Source: Sphagnum compactum (Eukaryota > Bryophyta > Sphagnopsida > Sphagnales). From it: DNA of 64,000 bases. The position numbers and the translations under genes are program-made. The stretch is taken from the NCBI GenBank assembly GCA_965153455.1, contig OZ234493.1:36508213-36572212 (forward strand), given 5' to 3'. The notes beneath the pieces were generated by a model. That model made no database searches. It was not told the DNA's origin and saw nothing but the letters and a program-made list of their open reading frames with translations. Within the stretch, counting starts at the first letter, position 1; every line of letters starts with the position of its first letter. Below are positions 12,146 through 24,459 of this stretch, piece by piece.

Positions 12146-12408
12146 GCAGGTATATCTAGATACCGCGTAGTAGGTGCGAATGACGAAGTGGATTCCCATC
12201 ACCAAGCTACGTCGGTAGATGATTCACTATGGATGAATGGAAACTGTCTCTGTTACTAAGTTGGCTCCTGCAGCACGACCGCTGTAAGCTCCTGCAGCAG
12301 TACGTGCTCATCATGACAATTGGATGAAAGCGAATTGTGAGTCAGAATTGTGGTGAAAGGGAAAGCAAGTGTAGGGGATTGATGCCTTGACGAAAGTCCC
12401 CACTAGAT

Positions 12409-12632
12409 GGAGTTCGGCATTCCATTTTGGAGGCTTTGTTCAAATGGTAGCTAAGTTGTGCCAGAATCCTAATTTCAACATTTTGAAAAAATCATTCCGA
12501 GAATTGATGATAAAATTGAACATGGATGTGCAATTCCTCCCTGGTGTGGTTGTTTGCTATTGTTTGTTACATAATATAATTTTGAATGAGAAAGATAATG
12601 ACATCAATCATGATGCCACAATTGGAGCTTGA
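12409..12632 (+). pseudogene. PIF/Harbinger-like transposase, C-terminal part (broken)
   Basis: In one frame 12412-12443 reads VRHSILEALFK then a stop. In the next frame from about 12470 it continues NFNILKKSFRELMIKLNMD and FLPGVVVCYCLLHNIIL. This is the conserved C-terminal block of PIF/Harbinger transposases (normally ..RHSVLEALF..ENAFGILKK.FRELL..LPDVVV.CCLLHN). A frameshift separates the two parts, so it is inactive. It is on the same strand as the fragment ending near 6151, and the protein gap between them is only a few residues. Confidence 0.72.
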
Positions 12633-13689
12633 AGATTCAATAAAAATTACATGTGGGATGAATGATTATGTAAATGAACTTCACACAAAACTTGTCTTAT
12701 AAGGGGGGGAAATATCAAAAGTTATTCAGCATGTAGAAATACAATAATATTTGGGGAATCATAGACCTCAATATCATCGACATTGAATTTCATTTCTTCT
12801 AAATTTTCTTTATCATGTGGTGTTCATTAGTGCATCAAAGGTAGAACTAAATTACAAGTTGAAATTTAAAATTGAAATTTATGAGTTTAAATGTCTAAAT
12901 TGAAATTTGAAAAGCTAATGTTTGAAATTTGAATTTGCAAATTGAAACAAAATGTCTATAACAACACGTGTGTTTTTCAATTTCATAATTGTATTATGTA
13001 CCTTTCCATGTTTTCATTTTGGAACATTACCTGACCCTTCATCACTAAGAATATGCAAGCTTTGAATTGATGAGTCGTCCCCTCAACCATCTTAAAAATA
13101 AGATATCAACTTTTGGAGGTATGAAGCCTTCATCCTTGATGAATGCATGACATATGGCAATACTCAAACTTGAAAGCATTATGACCATGCTTTTGTTCAC
13201 CTTGTGTAATTTATTGTTTCGAGCTTTAAGGTACTATAAATGCTCTTTGAAATTGTGTTCATGAATTTTTGAACAACGTTGTTCAATCTCCAATTGAATA
13301 GTATTAATGTTATCCATTATTTCCACAAGCACATGGTTGTTTTTGTTGGAAGACTTGATCACATGAAAAAATACATTGAAACATATATGATCATATGTTT
13401 TTGCTTAACTATAGTGTTGCTTGACGCAAGTGCATTTGTTGGAGTAGCAAGAAAAGACAACATTTTCATTGCTTGGTAGCAGTTGTATATTTCCAAATAA
13501 ATTGATGAACGACACTACACCTCTGCCTTAACTGTTTACATTTGCATTTTGAACATTTGGCACTTCTTGTGATTACATATAATCTTCATTTTCATTACGT
13601 GTCTCCTATGTTGGTGATTTTGTAGATTCCATCTCCTTCAACATTCACATCCTTGGTATGCAAAGGATATTCACGGACATTTCTCCTTG

Positions 13690-13880
13690 AAAAGCTTCAA
13701 TAAAATCATAATATTTTTGGTTGAATTGAGCAGGCAAATTACTTCATTCCTTTTCTTTAGACATCAAATCCTAAAAATTGGTATGATTTCATGTCCTTTT
13801 ATGGTAATATGCAAGTTTTTTGTAGGTAGACTTAAATGATTTTCATTTATCTTTGCACATGATGTCATTTTTTGATGTTT
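13690..13880 (-). pseudogene. SANT/Myb-like ORF1 remnant of a Harbinger-type element
   Basis: Minus-strand translation across 13860-13690 gives KDK-stop-KSFKSTYKKLAYYHKR, NHTNF and then FNQKYYDFIEAFQ. This resembles the trihelix/SANT-like ORF1 proteins carried by plant PIF/Harbinger elements, where KDKWK... is usual; here the tryptophan position is a stop. It faces the transposase C-terminal fragment at 12.4-12.6 kb tail to tail, as in a two-ORF Harbinger element. The flanking stretch to about 15000 on the minus strand may belong to the same ORF but I cannot support it. Confidence 0.45.
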
Positions 13881-15029
13881 TGTTTTTCATTTCATTTTGC
13901 AACTTTTCAGCGATTCTATCCCAACATTGCACAATAGAGACCATGTTTGCTTTGGGATCAATGAGCTCTTTTTGAATGTTGTGTTTTGCATGTTTACAAG
14001 TGATGAGTGCCAACATTTCACGATGCTCCCAACACTACAACAAAATGTGGGTGTAGTTCATTAGTCCTTGTTCATTAGACCAATATTTCATTATTTTCCA
14101 ACTAGTCCCCGTTTACTAAGACTAATGAATTCAATCAAAATTTAATGAAATCACTTGGTGTACTTGGACACCTTTTGTTGTAGTGCAATTGTTATGTATT
14201 TGTTGTGGAACTATAAGTTTTTATGATCCATTGTTTCTTGGTTTAACACCACCATGACCTTTTCCTCAACTAGTTGTTGACCAATTTGCTTAAGAATTTG
14301 TGTTTGGTTATGAGTTTGTTATCAAAGTTATGACCGTTAAGGAACTTACATGCAAATTTACACTTATTTATGGATTCACACCACTAACATGTGAACTTGC
14401 CATTTTTGAAGCAATTCATTGGAGCTTTTTATGTGTGTTTATGCATTCCCACTTTTGTAATAATCTACCGCAATAGTTTTCAAATTGCTAGTTTACCATC
14501 ACCAATAAGCTCTTATGAGAGCGAGAATTTACAATTTTCATAGATTTTCCCATTCACATTTTCTATAATGATTGCGATATCAAACATTGTTAATCATTTC
14601 GTTGAATTGCCATGTAAGCATTACGCATCTTTTATTTATTGATTTACCCAAGCATGTTTGAACAAAGTTTGTAAACTAACGTACTACCACCATTGGTATT
14701 GCTAGGTGTGAACCTACTTTAAATGGTCACTTCTATAATTAAAGTAATGGGTGCAATGTTGAGTATAAACTACATCAAAGCCATTCCTTGCATCATTGAT
14801 GGGTACTGCATCAAATACCACATCAGTTGCGTTGATACAATATTGGTGTTGATTTGCATCATCAATGTTCCCATCGGAAATGTGTATGGATTTGACCCAT
14901 ACCAATATGGTGGTGTCATATTTGAAGTTGGTTGTTCATTTGTTGGATTGCTAATCACTAACGTTTCTATGTTTGAATTATAAAAACTAGAAAAGTAGGA
15001 AGTGGACTTATTGTAGGTCATATCAAACT

Positions 15030-18000
15030 TTATAATTAATTTGTGGGTTTTCCTATAAATTCATTTTTTATATGAAAAATTACCATACTTTAGTGAACAA
15101 TAAATGTTTGAATTCTTTTGCAATGTATAGATAATCTTTGACAACATGTTCATTAGTATAATAGATCCTACAAGTGAATTATTGATTGGTACAATCTTGA
15201 ACCAATTAAACATAGTTCTTGCATTGATCGATCCTCAACTATGATCAATTTGATCCAAATTTTGGTAGTCAACATTGATTGTAACAACATTATGTGGATC
15301 TTTTTAATATTGAAAAATTTATACACCTTTTTTATATAATTCATCCATCTTCCATTTCTTGTTATTTTGCAAGTTTTACATTAGTATTTCGAATTTGTTT
15401 TGGTCCCATATCATATTTAAAAGTGAAAACTCCTTTGATCCATAGTCAAACCATTTGCTCTAGTTTTATTGATAGTCCAACCTTATCAATTACAACTAAT
15501 CTAGTTCCAATTGTGCCTTTTTGTTTAAAAAGGATTTTCATGTTGGATTGGTGAACTTTTGACACTTTCAGACTAATTTTTTACATTAGCCAAGATCCTT
15601 TAATTGGTAATTCCACTTACATTTTTAGTTCATCATTTCAATCTAAAACCAATCACACATTATGGTTGATTGATATTCACTTCTCTTGAAATCCTTTAAA
15701 TAAATATCATTTTTAATGCACTATCGTTTTACCCTTCTAATTTTTGATTTGTTAATTAATCTATTTGTTTCTATACACTTTTTGTTACAATTTTAGACAT
15801 TCTAAAGCTTATTACATAATTATGAAAATAAAATTTGGTATGTCTTGAAATTCTAGACCTTTTAATAGTCAAAATTAAAGTCTTTTACATGTTAAGACCA
15901 AATCCATATCAACATCCTATTCAAAATTTCAAATAAGTAATGTAGAAAATAAACTTTTGAATCTATAATTCAGAAAATCACAAAAAAAAATTTAATTAAC
16001 ATAATGAAATCAATGTTACAGCTAAAGATTAAACAAAATCATTTTTCAAGATGGTCCCCAAATGGAAAAAGGATATACATTTTTCCTTTTATATTTATAG
16101 ACCATATTTATGCATAGATTTGGAATTCTACAACCTATTTTGTGTACAACATCTTTGAACTATATTCATTTTAAAAATATAATAAAATAGATTTATGAAA
16201 GTTCAAAGCAAAATTGAAAATTACAAACTTGTAAATGCAAATCAAAACTCAAATGAATTTTTCCTTCTAACCAAAAAATTAGAACAAAATAATTTATTAA
16301 TGTTTGAAATTCAAAAATCAATTTATGTCAAAAAATTTGCAATAATTATTTAAATTTCATATTCAAAGGTTCAAAAATAATATAACTAGTAAAACTAGCC
16401 AATAAATTCAATACGTACAAATCAAAATTGGAACCAATAAAAGTTATCGATACATGCTCTATTTTATAATCTACCCAAACGACTATATTACAAGTTTGAA
16501 TGTAATTACAAATCTTATTTATTATAAAACTTTTATAGAATTACTAAAAATTTATTATTATAGATGTTACCACAAATCAAAACCACTCTTTAACAACTTA
16601 TATCATGTGCATATTTACAAATGCAAACCAATTTTGAGCGGGTATTAAAAAATGCACCAAAACTTATTATGTCATGACCTTGAATTGGGTATGTGACCAA
16701 TTCCATGGATGGGCAATTAGAAATATCCTTATTAAGATGAAAGGAAGTTGAATGTTTTCGAGTGGAATTGGTTCAAATAAAGAACCAAAACTTGGGAGGA
16801 GTGCAAAAAAATGCAAACACATTTTCATCTGAAGTGAATATGTGTGATAGTCAAAGAAAGGCATTCAAAGGACTCCAAAATTAACTCCCAGTTTAGGAGT
16901 TAAAGTGGAGCATGGTATCTTGCATATTTGGATCAATGAAAAATCCAAAAAGTGGGCTTTTTGTAGATTATTGGGAATGTCTTAATGAATAATACAATAA
17001 ACTAAAGTTGTATTCCCAATATATGGATCTATAACATAAGCTATGACCATTATTTGAATAGTTAGGAATCAAATTGCCAAAATGATTCCCAACCATTTAA
17101 ATGATAATTTGAAAGATCAAATCACCTTTGATTGAAAAAATGTGATGTTTTTAGAAAATTCTTTTGAAAGACCATAAATTTCTTTTGAAAATTTTCTATT
17201 TGGAAATGAAACGGTAAAGATACGAATCCCCAAAGTTGCAAGATTCATAACTTGATAATTTTGGGACTTCCATTAGGAATCCCAAGAAAAATTACAATTT
17301 ATATGTAGACCTTACACAAGGAACTATAATTTATACTATAGGGAGGAGAGTAGCAACTCTTCCCAGGTTTGAAACATGGTGATTCTTGTGAGTTTGTGTT
17401 GATCGGTTGTTCATTTGTCCAATTTTTGGTTTGAAATGCATTAATTACCTTCTTCTTTGATTTGTGTAATTTGATGTGAATAATGAATTCATTATGAAAT
17501 TAATGAAATAGTCTTGCACAAAGTGGGAATTGTTAAGGGAAAAGACTCTCAATATCCCAAATTGAATTTGCACTTGAAAAGTTAAAACTTTTGAAAAATT
17601 ACAATTTCGAAAAATGAGGTTTAAGATCAAAACTTGTCCAAATGAAATGATATTTAAATCATTGGAAAGGTTTCACTGTAAGTTTAATGCAATGAGTTCA
17701 CATGGGCACAACGAAAAGAATTGCTTGAAAGTTATGAAAACTTGAAAACTTTGAATTGTTTTTCCCCATATGACTCCCAATCATTTAGAAAGCAATTTGA
17801 AGATCAAATGAAGTTTGATGGAATTCACAATTTGCAATACTAATCACCAATGAAACATATATATATAAGTGTCATGAAAACATATTACCAAACTTGATTC
17901 ACAAAAAAATGACAAAAAGGAAGGAAAAAAAAAACCACGTAAGGGATATTATAAGGCTATCGATATCATACATGTGAACAATTAAACTAATTAAACACAA

Positions 18001-18150
18001 TATGCTAATTTTATGAATGTTATGAAGATTCGACGAATAACATTATTACGTGAACATAAGAATTCGAAAGGCATTTGGCATGTTTTTAGGGCTTGACCAA
18101 ATGCAAATGGGAACTCTTCTCCCTTTGAAAACTTTATGTTTATGATTAGC
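15030..18150. other. Very AT-rich intergenic DNA, no gene seen
   Basis: Long stretches of a/t-only words and short open frames on both strands with no recognisable protein motif. 16660-17900 repeatedly uses the words tttgaaa, caattt and ccaaa, which may reflect old decayed repeats. No RNA gene was recognised. Confidence 0.6.
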
Positions 18151-18157
18151 AATACGA

Positions 18158-18320
18158 AGACCATGAACCCTTTGAACTCATTTGAAACATGTGATGTCAT
18201 GAAACATTTGGACCATGAACCCCTTTGAACTCATTTGAAACATGTGATGTCATGAAACATTTGGACCATGAACCCCTTTGAACTCATTTGAAACATGTGA
18301 TGTCATGAAACATTTGGAAG
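18158..18320. repeat. 53-bp tandem repeat, 3 copies
   Basis: The unit beginning gaccatgaacccctttgaac and ending catgaaacattt is repeated three times with only a one-base length difference in the first copy. The near identity points to recent tandem duplication. Confidence 0.92.
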
Positions 18321-18395
18321 GAATGTCATAACCTTTGTGCATGTTAATGAATCGTTTAACATCCCAATGGCATCCCCGAGATTGGATCATTATCA

Positions 18396-18490
18396 ATAGA
18401 GTTCAATCATTTGCAAGGTCACAAATAAAAGTTCAATCACTTGCAAGGTTTCACAAATAAAGTTCAATCATTTGCAAAGGTCATAGTAAG
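18396..18490. repeat. About 31-bp tandem repeat, 3 copies
   Basis: The phrase agttcaatcatttgcaagg, followed by tcacaaataa, occurs three times in a row with small changes. It lies directly between the 53-bp array and the 108-bp array. Confidence 0.85.
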
Positions 18491-18579
18491 TTGATGAAAT
18501 GTGCATCCTTGCAAAGCAAGACTTGATTGAGTTGGCTCAAACTTTCAAGCCACATAAACAAGAGAGGCTATCTTTCACT

Positions 18580-18935
18580 AACGCCCTTAATCACCCTCCT
18601 AATCAGGCTTAATTTTTTTGGGTGTTGTTTTCTTTGCCCCCCAATGGGATCTCTTGCTTTTACTTCCCCACCAGCCGCCCCCTAATTAGGACCCCCCTAA
18701 TCACCCTCCTAATCATAGTTAGTGCGTTTGGTTTTGTTTTGTTTGCTCCAATGGGACCTCCTGCTTTCGTTCTCCACCACCCGTCCCCTAATTAGCGCCC
18801 ACTAATCAGCCTCCTAATTAGGCTTAGATCGTTTTGTTTTGTTTTTCTTTGCCCCCAATGGGACCTCTCATTTTCCTAATTGTTAGCGCCCCTAATCACC
18901 CTCCTAATCACGTTTAGTGTGTAGCATTTAATCCG
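18580..18935. repeat. About 108-bp tandem repeat upstream of a gene
   Basis: Blocks with cctaatcaccctcctaatca, then a T/G-rich segment, then ccaatgggacctc recur. The ccaatggga word starts at about 18641, 18749 and 18856, a period of 107-108 bp. The array ends about 20 bp before the pyrimidine-rich start of the spliced leader near 18955 and contains CCAAT words, so it may form part of that gene's promoter. Confidence 0.85.
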
Positions 18936-18949
18936 GCGCCCCCCACCGC

Positions 18950-19111
18950 TTCTCCTTTTCTCCTCCTCGGCTTTCTCGTGCAGCTCTCCTCTCTCTCTCT
19001 CTTCTCTCGCAAGAGCTTCGGCAGCAGCGCTTGCAAGCAAGCAAGCAAGCGCCTGGTTTGTTTTGCTCCGGAAAACGCACTACTGTGCCTCGTTCAATGC
19101 GTAGAGCTCAG
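18950..19111 (+). other. Probable 5' leader exon of the 21.6-22.4 kb gene
   Basis: A CT-rich stretch resembling a plant transcription start region is followed by GC-richer sequence and a good splice donor, GCTCAG/gtatgc, after 19111. No start codon with a sustained frame follows, so I infer a noncoding leader exon and a long leader intron. The link to the downstream coding exons is inferred from position only. Confidence 0.4.
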
Positions 19112-19625
19112 GTATGCTTTACAGAAGATCTTTTGTTTTTCTTCTTTTTTAGTTTTGTTGTTGTGCTTATTTGATTCTCCTCCTTTCTCTCATGGTCTGC
19201 AACTCCAGCCTTCAGCTCTTCCCCATTTTGCTATCAGTTCTGTTTGTGAGTACTAGGGAGCATCTGTGTTCTGTTGTAGGGTATAGATGTTCTTCTGTTC
19301 CGCGCTTGCTTTCTTGCACAGCCTCGTCAGCCTTCTTGTGTTTTTAGTATTGTTCCTCCTTGAACCAGAGTGCCTTGTTCGTTTCCTTCCCGTCAGGTTT
19401 GTATCATTTCAGCTTTGCGGCGAGCGCCCTTTTTTGTGTCTGCGATCTGTTTCTTCTAGTTCCTTGCCCGGATTACGCACGCCGAGGTGTCTCGACTATC
19501 TTCCTCATCGTCTCAGGGTTGCTTTTGCATCTGTTAGTGAAGCGGTTGTTGTTCCCGTGCTGCTGCCGTAACTGTGGCACTGTCATTGCTGAGCATCTCT
19601 GCATCTTCTGAAAAAGATCTGCGTG

Positions 19626-19626
<1 letters not shown>

Positions 19627-19673
<47 letters not shown>

Positions 19674-19682
19674 CTCTCTCTC
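19627..19682. repeat. (CT)n microsatellite
   Basis: About 25 consecutive CT dinucleotides with one interruption (ctcgct), in the leader-intron region of the gene that reads rightward. Confidence 0.95.
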
Positions 19683-20150
19683 ACGCCGCTCCTCTTTGCT
19701 GCCACTTCAGGTTTCTTCACTTTCTTCACTTGTCCCGCTTTGTAAGGATGATGCCGTGTCTGGAAGATCATGAAGCATCTTTGTCCTACCGCTTGTTCCG
19801 TTCTTTTGTCCTCCTGTATTCAGTCTTCCTGCTCGGGCTTCGTTTGTTTCTGTGACTTTGCGAGAAGCGATTCTGGATCTGTCCTGCACTTGCAGCTGCA
19901 TTCAATTCGGTAGCATGTTCTCTCTCTGGCTCCTTCAGTAGTACCATCGTTCCTTACGAGCGTTCCTGTGAGGGTTTGTCAACCTTGTAGACTGTATTGC
20001 TCCTAAAGTATTGAAAATTAGCGCGTGCTCCTTATCTTGTGTTAACTTCTGGTTCCTTCGCTCCTCCCTTACTTGCTCCTATGCCCTGAAGAGTTCTTCA
20101 AGTCCCTGTTTTGCCATTTGGTTAGCTGCAATCCAATTGTAGACTACTAA

Positions 20151-20850
20151 TTGTCTAGTTGTCTCCAGTGTCTGAAGAGAGTCGTAGACATCTCCACCTG
20201 CCTGCAGCCAGAGTGTTCGAACCTGCCATTTTTATGATGGAGTTTGAATCTTTCCTGGTCTTCTCTCAATCGTTTTGGCTATGAGTGGAAAGGACTAGTT
20301 TGCATCTGGACTCAGTAGTTCTCCCCATATGATGGCATTTAGGTTTGACCCTACACATGTGTATCAATAGAAGATTCACAAAATGCTTGGTTTCAACAGT
20401 AGGATTGAATCATGGTTCCTGCTGCTGCATTGGGACAGCAAGGAACATTGGGACTGCATGATGGGTTGACATGATGGGATCTTGGCTCTTCCCATTGTTG
20501 ATCTGTAATTCATTCTGGCTGCTTTTAAGATTGGCAAGCTTTTAAGAAATCCTTTGTCTAGTTATCTTCTATGTCTGAAGAGAGTCTTAGACATCCCCTG
20601 CCTGCCTGTGGCCATAGTTCAAACCGCCTTTTTGACGGAGTTTGATATTTCTTAGTTTTCTCTTGATTGAGTTGGACATGGGTGGAAAGGACTAGTTTAC
20701 ATCTGCACTCAGTTCTCCCCATACGGTGGCCTTTAGGTTTTGTTAACATGTAGATCAACAGAAGATTGGTGAAATACTTGTTTTCAACAGTAGGATTGAA
20801 TCATGGTTCCTGCTGCATTGGAACAGCAAGGAACGTTGGGACCTTCTGAT
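20151..20850. repeat. About 300-bp segmental duplication, two diverged copies
   Basis: 20151-20455 and 20553-20850 share the same order of words: gtctgaagagagtc..tagacatc, ggaaaggactagttt, ctccccata, tcaa.agaagatt and cagtaggattgaatcatggt, then cagcaaggaac. Divergence is moderate, with small indels. Both copies lie upstream of the coding exons at 21562, probably in leader intron sequence. Confidence 0.88.
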
Positions 20851-21561
20851 TGGTGATGATGATGAATCCGTGTGTAGCTTGTGGTGTGTTTTCTGCCTAG
20901 CAACACGAGCAGAATTTGGAGCCAAAAAAAAAAGTCTTGTGGATTACCTTCTCTCTGACGCTTATCTTTGTTTCAGGTTTCATGTTGGGTCCCTAGTGGT
21001 GCAAGATGGGTTTGATGTCAGTGGAAGGCATTATACTCCTTATCATGTCAGATCTGCCTCATCTGTGATTCTTTGTCAAGCACCATTAGATTTTGACTGG
21101 CATCACTATCCTATAATTTTTTTCTTGAACTTCACCTCTTGTCCCAAATGCTATGGTAGCTGCCCAGCAGGTTCGTTTGTATGTGTGCAAATCTGGGTAC
21201 AAGTAAATGATTATGGCGTGGATGGGATTGTGATGTGCAGGACCTTGAAGCTCATTTTGTATATATGTGAGGCACTTTTAAAAGACAAGTTCAATTTTGT
21301 AGCACGATTTTCCAAATTTCCTTGATTGCCATCGGTCTTTTCAATATCCCATTGAAATGGCATAAATGGTCTTGTAAATGCTTTTGTTGAGAACAGTGAA
21401 AACAATAAAGGTGGTGTTACAGTGTGCATCCTGCAAACGACAGAAAATCTCTGTTGTCTTGGTGGTGAATACAAGTTGCCAAACTGGAGGTTTATGCAAG
21501 AAATCTCCCTGGAGTCCAGCAGCTTGCTGGTCCCTGGAACTCATTGGAAAATCGCCCTGAA

Positions 21562-22377
21562 ATGAGTGAATGGAGGAAGCAGAGAGCGGCTTATCATGGG
21601 GAACGAACTGAAGAGGAAGTGATATGTCCAAAACCAAGGCGTGCAACAAGTGTCTCAGGCCCTCTTACAGAGTTTATGAATCCATCTCGCAGGCGCCGAA
21701 GGTAACTACCTTTGAGCAGCCTAATTTAGATGCTTTCTGAAGCTCTATTGATACAACTTTCGGACTTATTGTGTTATAGTAGGCTCACTAGGTGTTTTTC
21801 TGCGTTCTGGAATATGGATTCCAACATGATAACTACTGCATTCTTTTTCAAGCTGGTTCGTTTTTGTTCTGTTTGGTGTATGTGTTTTGAGGTCTGACAT
21901 CCTCATACTCTGCTTATGTCAACATCTTGTTTTTCTGTTCTTGTGCAGCCGTACAACAGTGCGAGGTGAAGGTGATGCTGGTTTTGAAATACTTGACATA
22001 TTCCTTAGCAAGGTGAGTGTTTTGCATTGTATTTGTGTCAATTTGGGAACTGAGCAGCTTTGAACATGTTTAAAAGAATTTTGTGTTCTTTCAAGATATT
22101 GAATTTTTATTTCATTCTGTGACTGGTGCAGGGAGTATACAATGACACATCCAATTTTGCATGTTCGCCCCCTTACTTTTGTGGATCACCCCCTCGCCGC
22201 TCAGGCAACCCATTGATACATGATATTCAGTTTGTGCATCAAAGAGCTCAGTCAGTGCTGTCACAGCAGATCTTGTCTTGTGTACCTTCATCATACAAGG
22301 CAAATCCAGTGGTGCGCGTTGAAGGTTTTGCTTCATCTGGCTCCGATACATGCTGTCGTGTCTCTGCCTTTGCATAG
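21562..22377 (+). CDS. Conserved plant protein of unknown function (PPYFCGSPP motif)
   Basis: Three coding exons: 21562-21701, 21949-22012 and 22132-22377, with phases 2 and 0 matching and donors gtaact and gtgagt; 149 residues. The protein begins [19 protein letters not shown], has an Arg-rich stretch (NPSRRRRS), then EILDIFLSK, then [21 protein letters not shown] and ends with [10 protein letters not shown]...VSAFA. The PP.FCGSPP-R--NPL--D-.F core and the terminal RVEGF motif recall a small uncharacterised Arabidopsis family (I think At3g02555/At5g16110, from memory). The frame is open upstream of this ATG back to a stop near 21463, so an earlier, spliced start is possible. No signal peptide or membrane segment is visible, and I assign no function. 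Confidence 0.7.
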
Positions 22378-24060
22378 TTGGGAGTCCCATGGAGCACTGC
22401 AACATTTGCAGGAGAGGCTCTTCAAAGAGGCAGTACATGCAGTTTGGTTTCACACCTCTGTGGGGGTATCATTTTGTTGGTCCACTTGACACCTTATTGT
22501 CTGGAGGAAGCCTGGAAGGTAGGGAGCATGGAAGTTTTCATCTCAGGTTGACTTGATCACTTGGATGCTGAAGGGCAGAGGTAAATTTTAGAAACAGAAT
22601 GTGTACTGATTTTGGGAGATTCATAATGTCTGCCTGGAGCCTACGGAAACCTTATTACATTCTTTTGGTGAAGCTGACTCAGAGTTGTTGAATAGACAGC
22701 TTGTTAGTTATGTAAGTCTTCTCCATCCACAATCCTGTATGCACAACGGAGCAGAGTAGAGAGACAAGAGAGCAAGTGTGGTGAGGTGAGACAACTAGTG
22801 AGAGCAACACTGCCGTGAATAGTTGTTGCTTAGCCCAAAATCATTGAGTTTTGCATCTTGAGAAAATTTGAGTTTCATCCTCTTAACGGCAATTAGTCCT
22901 GTACAGATATGTGACCACTGTAATCTTATTGTAATGTCCCTGTCATTTGACAACTGCCACTGTAATTTCACCCTTCAGCTTGAGCTCTATCCTTGTATCA
23001 CAACATTTCTGCAAATAAAGGTTTTACTATTTGTTACTGAACCTTTTGTCTTTGCCTAGAGTCCGCTATGATATTCACTTTACTACTGGAAAATGATACC
23101 TTGACATGTCGCATTGGAGATTTAAACAAATATTTGCAATGTTTTGACTTGCTTGACTTTCTGAAAACTAAAATTTGTTGTGCCTCAGGGTGCAACTGGG
23201 TGCAGGAGTCCCCACCTACCACCCTCCATGTACAGGCAGGTGCAGGAGTCTGCATCCACTACCCTCAATGTACATACAGGTGGGTGTCGGAGTCACCAAC
23301 TTCAACCCTCCTCCATGTATATCTCTCTATGTCTCAAAACTTAGCTGCTTGCTTGTACAGAGACAAATCAAAAACTGAAATGATGCTTACCTTCACGAGT
23401 GTGTTGTAGCTTGAATGACTGTACGATCAACATTTTCCATTAGTCTTTGAGTGTGCCAAACATCACTGGAAACCAGTATGCATTTACGCAGATACTGTAC
23501 AGTGGTTTGCCTGAAATTTTTGGCAGACTACAAGGTATTACCAATTTACACCCATTGTGCAGAGCTGCTGCTGATGTAGTTGTTGGGGTATTGATGGCAG
23601 CTCATCACTGTTACTTGTGATGAAGGTGATGGCCTTGAAATGTGAGCTTATGATGCATCACTGCCTTCTCTGTTGTGTCCGTCAATGTGTTGTTATGGAG
23701 ATGTCTCTGCAATCTTGCAGATATGACTCAAAACTGTTGCTCGGTTTTGTTTTTGCTCTGTCTTCTCTCAGGGTGGGTTTTCTCTCTTCCATGCTTTGCT
23801 GTATTGGGTTCCTGTTATGTTGCCAGGTTAAATATGTAACCTTATGGTCAGGGGGTTATATCTTGAATTTCTTTTCAAGTTCACTGAGAAATGGAGAAAT
23901 GCTCCACACGCAAGAAGATTTAGTATTTGTGTTGGCTCTTTGCCCCCCACCTTGTAGTGGTCAGATGGTACTACTACAGTTTTGCAGAAGACTACATTGA
24001 ATTAATGCACAAGTTTGTTTGTTTTCAAAGCCCTTTGTACCAAATAAAAGTCTGAAGGGA
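22378..24060 (+). other. Downstream region, probable 3' untranslated sequence then intergenic
   Basis: No further coding frame was recognised. AATAAA-type words occur near 23013 and 24043. 23185-23320 holds about three diverged copies of a 40-bp unit around gtgcaggagtc...accctccatgtaca. Confidence 0.45.
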
Positions 24061-24209
24061 CAGAATTGAATCATGAATTGTGGATGTTTGTGGAATTGAC
24101 ATGGACTGAAAAATATGAGTAGTTGAAATCAAGTTAGCCTTTCAACAAGGATTACAGAACAGTTAAAACTAAAATTAAAGAGGTGACAATGGGTGTTGAG
24201 AAACACCAA

Positions 24210-24450
24210 TGTGAGCCCAAGAATGAACCCTTTGCAATTTTCCACAACACAAGGGAATGCAAGGAACTTTGAAAATGGGGAACAACTTGAAAGGGCATGC
24301 AAGGAACTTTCAAAGGGGGACAACTTCAAAGGGAATGTGAGGAACTTTGAAAATGGGGAACAACTTCTAAGAGAATTCCAGTTAATCCCAGTGCTGTAAA
24401 TCCAAAGGTCAGCTCATAAATGGATTTAAAGGAACAACTTCAAAGAGAAT
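24210..24450. repeat. Degenerate 36-bp tandem repeat
   Basis: The phrase ggaactttgaaaatgggg followed by aacaactt.aa.gg.a recurs about four to five times with substitutions between 24210 and 24450. Confidence 0.75.
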
Positions 24451-24459
24451 TCAAGCTGA

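Noticed and set aside
20870-21325. Plus-strand 151-codon frame upstream of the conserved-protein gene
   Set aside because: Composition is unlike a conserved protein, it crosses apparent splice signals (tttcag near 20977, gtgcag near 21240), and it is probably leader intron/exon sequence.
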